This document shows, in pieces, positions 10,374 to 21,646 of a stretch of DNA of 64,000 bases. Below the pieces are notes generated by a model. The model saw nothing but the letters and a program-made list of their open reading frames with translations. It searched no databases and had not been told where the DNA came from. The first letter of the stretch is position 1; each line of letters begins with the position of its first letter. Made by a program: the position numbers and the translations under genes. Source of the DNA: Hanleya hanleyi. Lineage: Eukaryota; Mollusca; Polyplacophora; Lepidopleurida; Hanleyidae. The stretch spans positions 1 through 64,000 of the forward strand of contig JAVTVY010037253.1 of assembly GCA_036873755.1 (NCBI GenBank), in the 5' to 3' direction.

Positions 10374-12388
10374 ATGGCAAGTGGAGGCCGGACTTCGTAT
10401 GATGAGTTAGAAGGGAGTGTTACAGAAAAGTTGAATATCTCTGAAACATTACAGGATGAGGAAGTTGTGTTAAATTTTCAGTCTCATTACCAACGAGATG
10501 GTCTTAATCAAGTAGACCAGGGAGTTGACGACGGGATGTTGTCATCCCCGGAGACTGTTAGACACGATTCCTCATCTCCTATGGACGCTTTAATTCTTAG
10601 GTCTCCTCAAAGACAATTTGTAGCTGGTTCACAACATCGGGATGTTGGCATCATGACAGTATCGTCGGAAAACCATATGGATGTCGTACTCGCGAACAAA
10701 GTAGGCCTAATAATGTCTTGCGACCATCCATCCTATAGGGGAACCGGTAGTTAATAACCGGTCGAGTTTTAGGTCTGTGGGAGGGTCACAGTCATTGTTT
10801 ACACTCCGAGAGGATCATGGTATGAGGCAGGATGAGTCCATGATGGGAATCATGCATATTGTTCAGTTAATGTTGGAGTCTGGAAAATGTATACCCGTAA
10901 AAACTGGTGGCCAGCGAACGTCAGAGACTGGTCCAAATATACCCGTCAAGCCGGGCGGTCGGGTAATGGAGACCGGCCCATTTGTATGTGTTGGAATGGG
11001 TGGCCAGCGAACGTTAGAAATTGTCCAAATATACCCGTCATCCCGGGCGGTCGGGTAACGGAGACCGGCCCATATGTATCTGTAGGAACGGGTGGCCAGC
11101 GAACGGAGATTGGTCAAGGCATACCCGTAATGGCGGGCGGTCGGGTAAGGAAGACCGGCCCATATTTATCTGTAAGAACGGGTGGCCAGGGAACGGAGAC
11201 TGATCAAGGTATACCCGTAATGGCGGGCGGTCGGGTAACGGAGACCGGCCCATTTGTGTCTGTATGAACGGGTGGCCAGCGAACGTCAGAGGCTGGTTTA
11301 AATATACCCGTCATATCGGGCGGTCGGGTAATGGAGACCGTCCCAAGTGTATCCGTAGGAGAGGGTGACCATGTTATAAATACTGGCCAATTTGCGCCCA
11401 TTTTGGCGGGCGGTCAGGTAACAAGGGCATCGACTGATTGGTTTGTACTTGGCATCGTGGACAGGGAAAATGGTTTTCCTGTGTCAAGTGTTAAAGACAC
11501 TAGCAGTGTTAATGTTGCGTCTCGTGGGAAGAATGACGCAAGTTATGGAGAGGTAGGTCCTTCCTTTTCAATGAGTAGGGTCAGTCGCGGAACTGATGTA
11601 AGAATGTCCATCAAAGTTGGATCGTATAATGGGAAGGAAAACTTAGAATACTACCTGAACAAGTTCAATTTGGTGGCCTTACATAACGGGTGGACCAATA
11701 CAGAGAAGGCTGCCCAGCTTGATTCAGAATTGAAGGGATTGGCTTTGGAAGTGCTAGAGGATCTTCCATTGCGTGACTGTCAGGTTTGGGAACGGTTAGT
11801 TTCGGATCTATCTCGCCGATAACTCAAACGGAGTTAGCTAGGAGGGAATTTCAAAATCGACGTAGGAGGAGAAGTGAAACGTTGGAAGAGCTTGAACAAT
11901 CTTTAAGACGATTGGTTAGGTGAGCGTTTCCGGAAGCTTCAGAGGATTTACGTGACACACTTGCACGTGACAAGTTTATGGAAGCCCTGGACAACCATGA
12001 GTTTGGGGCAAGTGTCACGTTGCTTAATCCATCTTCCCTGGCATCTGCAGTTGAGAATGCTAGGAGATATGAAGCATTTCTGGAGAAAGAGAAAATCATT
12101 TTTTCTGACTTTAGAAATAAATCAACCAGAACGGCTTCGGGGCCGTTGGAGGCAGAAAATGGGGGATCTTTTTCGTCGCTCAGATCGGAATTGAGATCTA
12201 AAAAGTTAAAAGGCAAGTATCTCAAATGTGGAGAGGAAGGACATTGGGCCAGGGGATGTCCTCATCAGTCTGTTGGCTCTTATCGTAGAAATGACATTGA
12301 TAAGAAATTTTGGGGCGGTGACCATGGCAGTAGAAATCAAATACAGAATGGGGAAAATAAAGTTTCGGGAAACGGGGAACGGGTGTAG
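10374..12388 (+). pseudogene. gag-like polyprotein of retroelement, broken
   Basis: The frame opens at ATGGCAAGTGG. It holds an N-terminal acidic region, a block of tandem peptide repeats (10884-11420), a Ty3-type gag core with YNGKENLEYYLNKF and GWTNTEKAAQL, then a basic region and a nucleic-acid-binding knuckle. The reading is interrupted by stops near 10752, 11265 and 11820 and by frame changes between 10754 and 10777, near 11020 (one G missing relative to sister repeat units) and between 11822 and 11978. The knuckle reads YLKCGEEGHWARGC, with the first Cys of the CCHC pattern lost. Gag would assemble particles around element RNA; this copy cannot make it intact. Confidence 0.75.
10884..11420 (+). 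repeat. in-frame tandem repeat within gag, about 114-bp unit
   Basis: Roughly five units of about 105-114 bases share GGTGGCCAGCGAACG, CARGGTATACCCGTMAT and GGGCGGTCGGGTAAYGGAGA. In the coding frame each unit gives a Gly-rich peptide of about 36 residues with GGQRT, IPVMAGGRV and TETGP. The unit length is near a multiple of three, so expansion would preserve frame. The last unit (from about 11330) is diverged. Confidence 0.8.
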
Positions 12389-12429
12389 TTGGGGGTCAGA
12401 CTACGCCTAGTGGTTCCCAGGACCCAGAG

Positions 12430-12972
12430 ACTAAAGGGCGTATTCAAAATAAAGCTATGTATGTTCCGATGGAACTTCATGAGGAAACCATCAGGTGTTT
12501 GGTCGACACCGGGGCGAATATTACCATTCTCAAGACATCTAAATATTGGTCCTTACCATCTCACCATCGTCCAAAACTGTCAGGAGATGATAAGATTATG
12601 TTTCTGGCTGACGGTAACAAAGTCAAATTGCTTGGAAAAGGAGAATTCGAATTTTCCATTGGAGAACATGTGTTCTTCCATGAGGTCTGGGTGGCAGACA
12701 TAGAAGCTGATAGGTTGATAGGCTTTCATTTTTTATTCAAGCCCGATTGTCGCATTGAAGCGCAATCTGAGATTTTGATTATAGGGGACAGGGAGATTAT
12801 ATGTGGATGTGTATCCACAAAACCACGGTTGAATTGTTTTCGGGTGGCTGTGAAGGAGACCATAGTTGTACCTCCAGAGAGCGAATTAATAATTCCCTCA
12901 CGAGCGGTGAATAGGCGGGGGGAATCGCCCAAAAGTATAGGTATTACACGGGCTGAGAACTCTAGACTTTGA
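12430..12972 (+). pseudogene. retropepsin-like aspartic protease region
   Basis: A stretch of about 170 codons has the active-site motif LVDTGANITIL near its start and a second conserved region, ADRLIGFHFL, followed by a hydrophobic strand with IIGDREI. This is the layout of the retroviral-type aspartic protease of Ty3/gypsy elements, which cleaves the polyprotein. The frame differs from the preceding gag frame and ends at a TGA near 12970. The length is longer than a minimal 100-residue protease, so part is linker. Confidence 0.8.
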
Positions 12973-13228
12973 AGGTCGAAGAATCGGTGTTGCTAAAGCA
13001 GTAGTAAATGCTGATGCAACAGATTTACCTGTGCGAGTTATGAACTGTACATGTAGGCCTGTTACGGTTTATAAAGGTACACATTTAGCACAGTTGGAGT
13101 TGTTAGACGAGGGTACCACGGTTACCACTATTGAAACAGGTGACCATGACAGTCAAAATGAGTCAGCTGTCATCGGTATTCCACATTACGCTCGAGGATT
13201 TGGTCGAGCGAGGCTCGGTGAATCTTAA
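12973..13228 (+). pseudogene. pre-RT fragment of pol, truncated
   Basis: Translation in the frame of 13031-13228 gives LPVRVMNCTCRPVTVYKG, typical of the beta-strand region between protease and reverse transcriptase in Ty3/gypsy pol. The similarity stops near 13280, where RT should begin. The remaining 730 bases to the element's end have no open frame and no enzyme motif, which marks an internal deletion of RT, RNase H and integrase. Confidence 0.6.
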
Positions 13229-14012
13229 TTGCAATGAAAAGGAGAGACTTGTAAAATTGCATTTGCCAAGACATCTAGTGACCTAAGTAAGACAAATCTA
13301 GTAAATCACTCCATTAATACTGGTGATTCAAACCCAATAAGACAGCCTCCCAATGATATTGTTGTTATATCATTTGTTGTAAAGTTTTGGTTGTTTTTAT
13401 TATATATGCGTATGTGAGAAGCAGTGCAGGGATTACGAGTGAAAGTGCCTAGTGCGGATGAGGTTGTTTTGGGTGTGAGGGTTTGAGGAATGAAAGTCAG
13501 GCGATGTTGCTATGGAAGCCAAAAGGGGTCCCAGATACCAATCTGGTTTTGAGCCGGAAAATCGGACTGTGATTATCTGCATACAATTTAACTGGTAAGA
13601 AGATTTTATTTATCTTTCATTGCAGTAAGATTACTTTCGGCAATTTTACCCTACATTTTAAATTAGACAGATGTATTATTTGACTTACCGAAGATATAAA
13701 TTTTACTTCAGTTGCCATTTATTGTCCGATCCGAATACGATTCGGATTAGTTCGGATTCAGAAATCCATTATAGTAACGTTATATATATAACGCTATTGG
13801 GGAGTCTCGGCTTGAATATAATTGTTTAGATGCGATATATAATGAATATTGTTTTCTTATTAATACATCTATTTATTTTGCTGCAAATTTCATCGTTTGT
13901 TGCTCAATTCTTTTGCATGTGTTGATCCGCAATCAGGTTCTAGCCATATTTTGTTTAGCGCTGCCACAAGTTCCTGGGTTATATACACTGCCCTCCCCCT
14001 CGGCCCGTTACA

Positions 14013-16170
14013 ATATATTAAGGGTACTAAAAAAAAGAAAAATCATGGGCATGGCGCGGGTTAGACATTGTTTTATCAGCCAATTCAGAGAAAGTTCTCT
14101 CCTTGATGAATGTGAAATTTGTGCAGAGTCAGAAATATGGTGATAAATCATCACCATTTATCGGTAACGAGGCTCCGTCCTCGCCATTTACTGGTGGGGC
14201 AACTGGTGACGATGCAATTCCGACGTATTTATTGGTGGTGATGTAGCTTTGCATTCAGCGATAAATGGCGATGAGCAAAGAGTGTGGATTTCAGGTCATC
14301 ATCCTTTATCTGTCATTCATTGTCGTTACATTTTACCACATATTAGTTCCATTCCCAGTATCTGTCGGAATTACAGCACGTGGTGTCATGTTTTTCCATC
14401 GCTCTATGCAAAGGAACTAGAAAAACAACAGACGGATAAATGATTACTGCAAAAATGCTAACGGAAGAGGAACAGGTCAAAGGACGTCTGAAATGAGACA
14501 AAGGATACAACTTCCTAAAACCAATACGTGGGAAACCACCCTTTTGGCAGTCTGATCGGAATGATTTATTTGCTATGTTACGAAAACATGGCATGCCGAC
14601 ATGATGTTTGTCTGTATGTGGTAAGATTCCGATGGTGACCGTTTCCACGGCTTGTCCTCTGTACGAATCAGCATGATTTTAGTTTTCTGACCAATAAACA
14701 TGATGGAGAATGAAGCGCTGGTTCAACGTGGGGTCTCGTAGGTATTTATTCTCAATACGAATTTGCATTATATGGGTACTTCCTCGTTTGGTCCGTTTCT
14801 CCTAGCTGGTGGTGTTATAGATTATCATTTTTCATCGTATGACTTGATAGGGCTATTACATCATCGCTCGTCAATATTTGTATCTAATATCTTTCAAGCC
14901 GGTGTTAGGGGCTGTGTGGGCATGCTATTCAACATGTACACATGAATAGTTTCAATAAAAGGTAAGATCGAGATACCAAGCTCAGTAATCAGTTAGGATG
15001 TTCACGAAGTATTCACGACATACTACAGTTATCACGAAAAGAGTTTAGTAAGGCTTGCAGAATAAAGAGTTTTCCTCGAAGAAGAAAGTTGACATGATGT
15101 TTCAAAGAAAACTAGCCTTCAAAATTGAATTGTTCCTCTATAAAAAATACGCCCGGAATCAGTAAAATTTGGAAAGTAAAAATTGTTATTGTCGATATGC
15201 CCATAAAGATTTTTTTTCTTTTTTTTCTTTTTGGCCTTTCATCCCTTGTTCTTCCTCTCCTATAGTTAAGGCCGCATTACAGGGATCACAGTTTCTTCCG
15301 AAAGAGGTGTTTCTAACAAAGCACATCATTGTCGTTTCCGCTCGACTTGTTATATGTGTATGTGATGGCTAGTACCGATTTGCAAAGAATTCTTTAGGTC
15401 TTTATGATTTCATTTTTCAAAAAGTCAGACCAACGGACGGAGGGATGGATGAGACTAAAAATATTAAACCCTGGTTACTTCAGGTCCTTTCGGAGCATTG
15501 GCGGAGACGGGGGTTGGAGGGTTGGGCGTGATGGCATGTACCATATCAACGGTTGATTTCATACGCTGTAACAATCGCACGTGTACAATGATTTAGGCTG
15601 CTTTATATGTTTCATGTTTACAACAGTTTCCCAAATATTTCAGTTGCACTAAGTTGAATTACGAACAATCTGTACATTGTAAAAATACTGAACATTTTTT
15701 TAACTATGTTTTTAGCTTTTATCAGGTTTACATCACGAATCCTGCCCTGATGACACATTCGCTGCGTAGCTTCTTCCGGGACTTCATCTCTATGCAACTT
15801 GAGAGTTATTTGAGGGCGACTGGTTCATCTGTCCCCTGTTCCCTCTTACAGTATGTATATAAGCATGGCAAATACCTGCAACAACTGGTCAAAATATTTC
15901 AGGGTATCCGCTGGTAATATTGTGGGCTTTCATTTACTGCGGCTTTGTCTTGTCTAGTAGATGATCTCGGTTGTATATCAAGAGATTTCCTTTTGAATTC
16001 CATTAACTGAAAATTTTGTACAGCATCATGCACCGAATTCGACAAATTTTGAAAGAGATTTCAGTTTTCGTCAATTAGTGATAATATAAAGAAAAGTTAC
16101 TAATGAAAATGCAAGGAAAGGTTATTTACTATTGATGATATTTTCACGAATATGTGCACAAGTTAGAGAG
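14013..16170. repeat. segmental duplication copy A, right block
   Basis: Collinear with about 60645-64000. Shared landmarks include GGTAACGAGGCTCCGTCCTCG (14164 and 60797), the 62 bases before GTCGATATGCCCATA (15200 and 63060), and the block ending near TTACTATTGATGATA. Copy B carries extra segments at about 61452-61625 and 61790-62865. No intact coding exon was recognised in either copy, so this may be upstream or intergenic sequence of the duplicated methyltransferase gene. Confidence 0.8.
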
Positions 16171-16588
16171 GTTATGTCTTAAGTATAATGAAATTTACAT
16201 GGATCATTACCTTTAACGTTATCCAGAGTCAACAAATGCAGAAACGGTCAATAGATATCATTTATATCCGTTGTGCTTCTGATATTTTATTGAACTGTCA
16301 GCTAAGTAATCCTGCTTCAGAAAGAAGCATTACCAGGATTTTCTATTCATAAAGAACAACAATTATGAATGGGTCTTCGTCTCCAATGTTTAATACATAT
16401 GAACTATTATTTATATTATTATACTTCATCATTCTTGAATCAAAGGAATAATTGCTCTGTTATTTATACTACAAGCTCTAAACGTCACCACGTAAACGCA
16501 AAGTAAGGCACGAGCTTTCTGAATTGTGTTTACTTGGAGAAGCCCATAGTTTGTAGTGTCATTGAAGATTCCATGTACATGTATGAGC
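16171..16588. other. no feature recognised
   Basis: AT-rich sequence between the end of the visible duplication match and MITE copy 2. No coding or RNA signal was seen. Confidence 0.5.
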
Positions 16589-17013
16589 TTAACCCTATCT
16601 GGCCTGGGATTTTTGGGACCTGTCAAGGCCTGAAGATGGGCCATTTCGCCCTCTCCCCCTCCTAATTATTTATCTTGCCCCTTGAGCGAGAGAGCTGGAA
16701 GTTACCGCACTGTACCCTTGGCTGAAGCTCTACAAGAAAATGCATGTGATGTGAAATGAAACAGATTTTACCCACTTTGCCTCGCGAAAAAGCAGAAATT
16801 TCGAAAAAAAATGACGAAAACATCACTTTTCTGGTACCCTCATGTGGCCGCCATTTTGAATTTATCCATGATCCTCTGATCGGGGTATTTTGGAAGTAGA
16901 CTCAAAATGACTTCAAGATGATAAACTAATAAGTCGCGGAGTGTCAGCTCTCAATTTTTTCGCCGTCTCAGTGACTGTGCACGACGTTTGGTTACCAGGT
17001 CCAGTGAGGTTAA
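16589..17013 (-). mobile_element. piggyBac-like TTAA MITE, copy 2 (deleted)
   Basis: It starts TTAACCCTATCTGGCCTGGG and ends GTCCAGTGAGGTTAA, in inverse orientation to copy 1. At 425 bases it is shorter than full-length copies (about 600-700) because the segment with the TGACGTCA motifs is missing between about 16735 and 16745. It retains CATGTGGCCGCCATTTTGAA. Confidence 0.8.
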
Positions 17014-17340
17014 ACAGAATATCACCCTGTTTTCTTTGAGTATGGTGGAAATGAGGTGCAGCATCTTGGAGTGCTCCATTTCAGTGTAAAATTAGTATAT
17101 AAATTGAATAATACTGTTCTAGTCTGCAGCTGCAGCTACATCTACAGTGCAGCTTCAGCTACAGTGAAATGTTGCAATATAATTGTTTCATATATCCATA
17201 ATACCAGTCTGCCAAACATTAAAAAAAAACTCTATCGATTACACCGAAATTCTTACGGCTGATAGTGAAGGTCGGATCGGATATCTATATATCCAATAAA
17301 CACGTAGAAATATATACTAATTTCATTTAGAAAGTAGATA

Positions 17341-17866
17341 ACATTTATATCCAATTATTTTTAGGATGACACTTTCTCAGTAAAGCACAAATACTAGTGC
17401 TGGATGGGTCAGTCCCGTACGAGACTCGAACCCGCGTCCTCAGAGTTTGGCATCAAACCGCCAGCAGTAAATGCAAGTGGCCCAGACCATTCAGCCACCT
17501 CAGCTTCCACAAAAGACGAAGTTCGGAGATAGGAGTCTATATTACGTACATTTACTACCCCTGTGATGTTATCTACTTTCCAAATGGCATTAGTATATAT
17601 ATAATATCGGCTTTAGGAGCTGTGCCATTATATGTCTAGCAGAGGGGTAGTAAATGTACGCCATCTAGACTCCGATCTCCGAACTTCCTCTTTTGTGGAA
17701 GCTGAGGTAGCCGAATGGTCTGGGCCGCTTGCACTTACTGCTGGCGATTTGGTGCCAAACTCTGAGGACGCGGGATCGAGTCTCGCACGGGACTGACCCA
17801 TCCAGCACTAGTATTTGTGCTTTACCGAGAAAGTGTCATCCTAAAAATAATTGGATATAAACATGT
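17341..17866. mobile_element. tRNA-derived foldback element
   Basis: Two arms of about 220 bases (17341-17562 and 17640-17866) are reverse complements with few mismatches, separated by about 75 bases. Each arm carries a tRNA-like promoter. On the right arm the A-box-like TAGCCGAATGG lies at about 17708 and the B-box-like GGGATCGAGTCTC at about 17773. The spacing and extra arm resemble class II (Leu/Ser) tRNAs. The left arm has the same in reverse. The outer ends run through CCTAAAAATAATTGGATAT. It is not a functional tRNA pair: the acceptor stem does not close. It reads as an inverted dimer of a tRNA-derived SINE or a foldback transposon. Confidence 0.7.
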
Positions 17867-18585
17867 ATAAAGTTGATAGAGCCAGGCTATAGGTAATAAC
17901 CTGTTACTGAGCAACTTACCTTAAATTTGTTATTTGTATGTTTCTTCTTCTCAAGATGAAAAATACTTTCTGTCGTGTTTACACGTAGCTTCAGCGGTAT
18001 CATCTACTTTCACAAAACTGACGTTCTGAGGTTTTACAAAGCTTTCAAAAAAGAATGTAAGCTCAAATAGTCAGGCTGTAGGCCAGCAAAATTGCTATCT
18101 ATCTATCAAAAGTTGTATTACTACTAATTGCCTATTACTCTTTCCGATAAAAACTGTCAAAACACATAAATTTATACACAAACATATCACAGAAAAAAAG
18201 AACGAAGCACTGTTCATACAATATTTCTTTTCTGTCTAAAATTAGCACGCATGATAGACTATATACAGCCTGGAGCTTTGCATTTGTCGTCAAGATATCG
18301 GTATACAATAAAAGTATAGACCTGCATCAAACAACAAATTCCTCATTTTACTAATTCATCTTACAAGTAAATTGTAGTTCATCTTAGTAGTAGCATACGC
18401 GTATCACAGGGCCCCCACCGCCACCCATATCCACCGCCACCCACCGACCACCGTCATACGTCACTACTGATTTCTAGTTGTATAGATTATTGGGATTTGA
18501 CATTAATAAATTATATACGTAGAATTATAATTTACCTAAATATATATATATATATAGACCTACATATGATATTATAAATAAATTC
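17867..18585. other. no gene; C-rich tract inside
   Basis: No coding signal. A short strand-asymmetric tract at about 18408-18455 is built of CCACC and CCGCCACC words, and an (AT)n tract lies just before the transposon that follows. Confidence 0.4.
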
Positions 18586-18850
18586 TGGCATTTTTTGTTA
18601 CAAATGGGTACCCATGCTGAATTTGTTCTTTGTGTGATAGAGATCAAGATAGGAGGGGATACCACCTTGATTCTTGTAATTTTAGGTCATTTTTGGGTCA
18701 ATTTTAGTTTCAAATGAGGTCACAAATGGGTGAATATGGATTCTAACTTAATATCCTTTGTGCTATTTGTTAGGAGTGGCTATCCATAGCCAGTGGGTTT
18801 TATGTGGTGCAAGGTTTAACGCAGGTATGGATAGCACGTTCTATCGCAGA
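18586..18850 (+). repeat. left terminal inverted repeat
   Basis: Imperfect inverse of 23200-23463. The tip is TGGCAYKKTTTGTTACAAAT. The subterminal part is rich in AGGTCA-type words in one orientation, continuing to about 19060. Confidence 0.75.
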
Positions 18851-19267
18851 ATTAAGGTCGTTTCAGAGTCACTTTTGGGGTCAAAATAGGTCAAAATATG
18901 TGAAAATTGCTTTACTCATTGTTGATTGCGCCTTATGTTGAATTTCTCTTGTGTATTGTGTGGTTTAAGAAAAGGATGCATGCAAAGTAAGCATTGGAAA
19001 TTCAGGTCGCGTTGGGGTCATTATCAAGGTCAAATAAGGTCAACAGAAGCCGTAAAACGTTGTTTACCTATGTTGCAAATCTGAGTTTATTAGGGATAAG
19101 TTAATGGCGAAATTAGATTCGCGGGACCTCTCTGATATGAACTAACTGAGGCGAGGGTCAATAAATGGAGTCATTCTGAGGACGATTTATGTCAAAACGT
19201 CAAATTGTCAAGTTGATCTGTTTGATGCCAAGGACTGTTAGATTAGGATTACGAGCGATAATCAAAG

Positions 19268-21100
19268 CTATTCGGCGTTGTCCTCAAGTGAATACAGCCC
19301 AACAGGATTGGAACAGTTTTCTGTGTTGCAAGCACACGCGGGGATACAAAATCTGACCAGATTTGCTGCATTTGCACCCAGCGGACTTGCACTTCGTCTT
19401 GCATCCGCATGTAAAAAGTTCAGTACATGCATCGGGTACACTTGGGAAACGAGTCCAGGCAATTTCGAGGCCGGTGCCCTTAGCCCTCCAGCCACCAGTG
19501 TCTGTTGGGGCACCCACGTCTATATCTTTCAAGTTTGCGCTTAACCATATTTTCGTTTGGAAATTCGCCTGTGCGAAATGTAGTTCGAACGCATCTTTAG
19601 TGAATGATAGCATCCCAAATGCCTTCTTTCCTTTTCCAAACAAGTCGCTCCTAGCTTCGTCAAACCCATTAGCTGGATCCGCAGCACCATAGAGGCGACA
19701 AACAAATTCCTCTGCCGGTTCAGTTGGCCTGTCTCGCCCAACCCCTTCAAGAAGGTTTGCATGTTCAACATATAACTTCCACCAACTTTTCTTAGCAAAT
19801 TCGGCGAACGATGATGTTGTATCACAACCAGTTAGCGCATGGAATCCAAGAATATTAGCCACAACTGCTTGTGACAGGTGCTGTGCAATATGGGAGACTG
19901 GGTAACATTTCTTCTGTTTTGCAGTGCCACTTATCATCCATACCTTAACCTGCTGATGTGTAAAGAAGTGAACCAACAACAAAAGAACATCAGTATCCTT
20001 GCAGTGCACTAAGATGCGCTTGTACCCACAAGCCACAGCATCACAGGCATGAAGGATGGTACGAGTGTCCGCCTCTTCTTGGTTCCCGGCAAGCTGTGGT
20101 ATGAGATCCCGTCTTGTTGATCTAGCCACCTGTGATTCAGCAAAACTACCCCCCAACAACCAGCTTTCGGTTGGAGGGCAAGCGAGCCCCTGCCTTCATG
20201 AGATAATTACGGTACTCACAAAAAGCGCCAAATCAGCCTTATTTTCATCTAGAGATATGAATTGCGCCCCGACCTGGGGCAATGGAACGTCATCCCTGTC
20301 TATGACTTTACGAATTGGTCTTTTCTGCTTCCCAACACGTTTCTTTCTCGTTGGTGCTTTGATTGACGTTGTGCCTACATATCTGTCAAACGTGATGTCA
20401 GCCCTTGTAACCGAGGAACTGAAGTTCCGACATACTCGTTTGTAAAATATGTCTGCGTAATCAGCAAATGTGCGGCAGTTAGAAGGTTTTGCAAGTGCTT
20501 GTATTATGGCATGACCATCAATCACTACACATGATTCAATGTTTGCCGTCGCGATTGGAATTTCTGCTGAAGTTTCCAAGCTGAGATCCTTCGTAAGAAG
20601 GTTGAGCATATCCGATTTTGCAGCAGCATTCATCTCCCCATTTCGTTTTACCAGAGACGGTGAAACTGGTGAAGCTCGTGTTTTAATATGTATTGCATGT
20701 CAACCCGACTGCCAGCCCTCGAGGCATTGTACAGCTGTTGAATTAACCTCGCATCCACTTTGATGGCTTTCTTCTCATTAGACTGATTGTTACAGACGCA
20801 TTTGTATAACGTGCTAAACGTTTTGGGTTTGTTTTTCTTAAGTGGATCAAAGAATGGTACGGACTTTTCCATAAGTCGTTCTTTGACATTTATCGCGACC
20901 AGCTTCCTTCTCCTTTCTTCCGCACCCAGAATGTCATTCTGGATTTGGCTGGTTGCAATATCATTTGATGCTAATGAGACCAATGTCGCTTCCTACACAT
21001 CATTGTCGTCTCCCTCTATGTCCGTTCCGGCATGGCATGCTATGGCATGTGCTGCTGTGGGAACGAGTTGTCCACATGTAACGTTGATCCTGAAAACACT
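19268..21100 (-). pseudogene. transposon protein, PIN/FEN-like and CXC-like part
   Basis: Reading from 21100 leftwards there is a region with ATLVSLASND and GAEERRRKLV, then VVIDGHAIIQAL with a following FADYADIFYKRV. That is an Asp-containing strand and helix like the start of PIN/FEN-family nucleases. Then come EEADTRTILHACDAV, CKDTDVLLLLVHF and GFHALTGCDTTSSF, the hallmark of a large family of invertebrate hypothetical proteins. The tail is Cys-rich (CGCKTKCKSAGCKCSKSG). Defects: TAG near 21000, a frame change near 20640, TGA at 20196-20198, and a frame change near 19345 that moves the terminal CIPACACNTENC into another frame. Acidic residues (ID, EEAD, DTD, CD) suit metal binding; nuclease activity is inference. 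Confidence 0.65.
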
Positions 21101-21646
21101 AAATCTTTCGAATTGCAGGACCAGTTGCTTAACGGCTTGTTCGTCATGTTTCTGTCGTCAGGGAGAGCTTCTTTTCGGGCCAAGATCGCTTCTACTTCTC
21201 TGTCTTCATCAATCACACCTGTTACACCATCAACTATGGTACAACCTCACATGAATACATTGGTACGTACTAAAATCAAATACGATTCTGTAATGGATAA
21301 CATCGACCGCCCCATCTACACAGCGAGACTATAATCAATATTTATCATCCCATTATTACCCAACACCAAATGTCATCATACACTGATGACACGCCTTTTG
21401 TAAACTGATATACGCCGTGCTTTTAAACTCTTATGAACGGTTAACGTACAAATTCGGAGAATTTATTTATAATATCATAAATCTGTACTACATATATATT
21501 TTTTTATTGAAATAACACCCTGTTTGTAAAACCGATATAGAGTCTAAAATATACTCCGTGTTTTGAATCGTTATTATTTTCGAGGTCCATTCTAATCTCT
21601 AAGGCTGCATGGATAATCTCTCGAAAAGAATTGTTAGCCTTTAGAT

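Larger units (their letters stand above)
9919..14016 (+). mobile_element. defective gag-protease retroelement with 4-bp TSD
   Basis: The element spans 9923-14012, begins TGTAAGAC and ends GTTACA, and is flanked by ATAT at 9919-9922 and 14013-14016. The homologous site in copy B (about 60648) reads AATC-ATAT-ATTAAGGG, an exact empty site, so boundaries and target duplication are secure. Inside are a Ty3/gypsy-type gag, a zinc-knuckle relic, an aspartic protease and a short pre-RT stretch. No reverse transcriptase, RNase H or integrase follows. TG...CA ends suit an LTR element, but I could not find a matching pair of LTRs. It is a deleted, non-autonomous copy. Confidence 0.85.

Noticed and set aside
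10863..11253. several overlapping minus-strand ORFs of 60-84 codons
   Set aside because: They are antisense shadows of the GC-rich gag repeat and repeat with its period.
17698..17800. functional Leu/Ser tRNA gene
   Set aside because: Only promoter-like boxes match; stems do not close, and the same sequence is mirrored in the other arm of a foldback.
19363..19692. plus-strand ORFs opposite the transposon protein
   Set aside because: The minus strand carries recognisable family motifs; these are antisense shadows.
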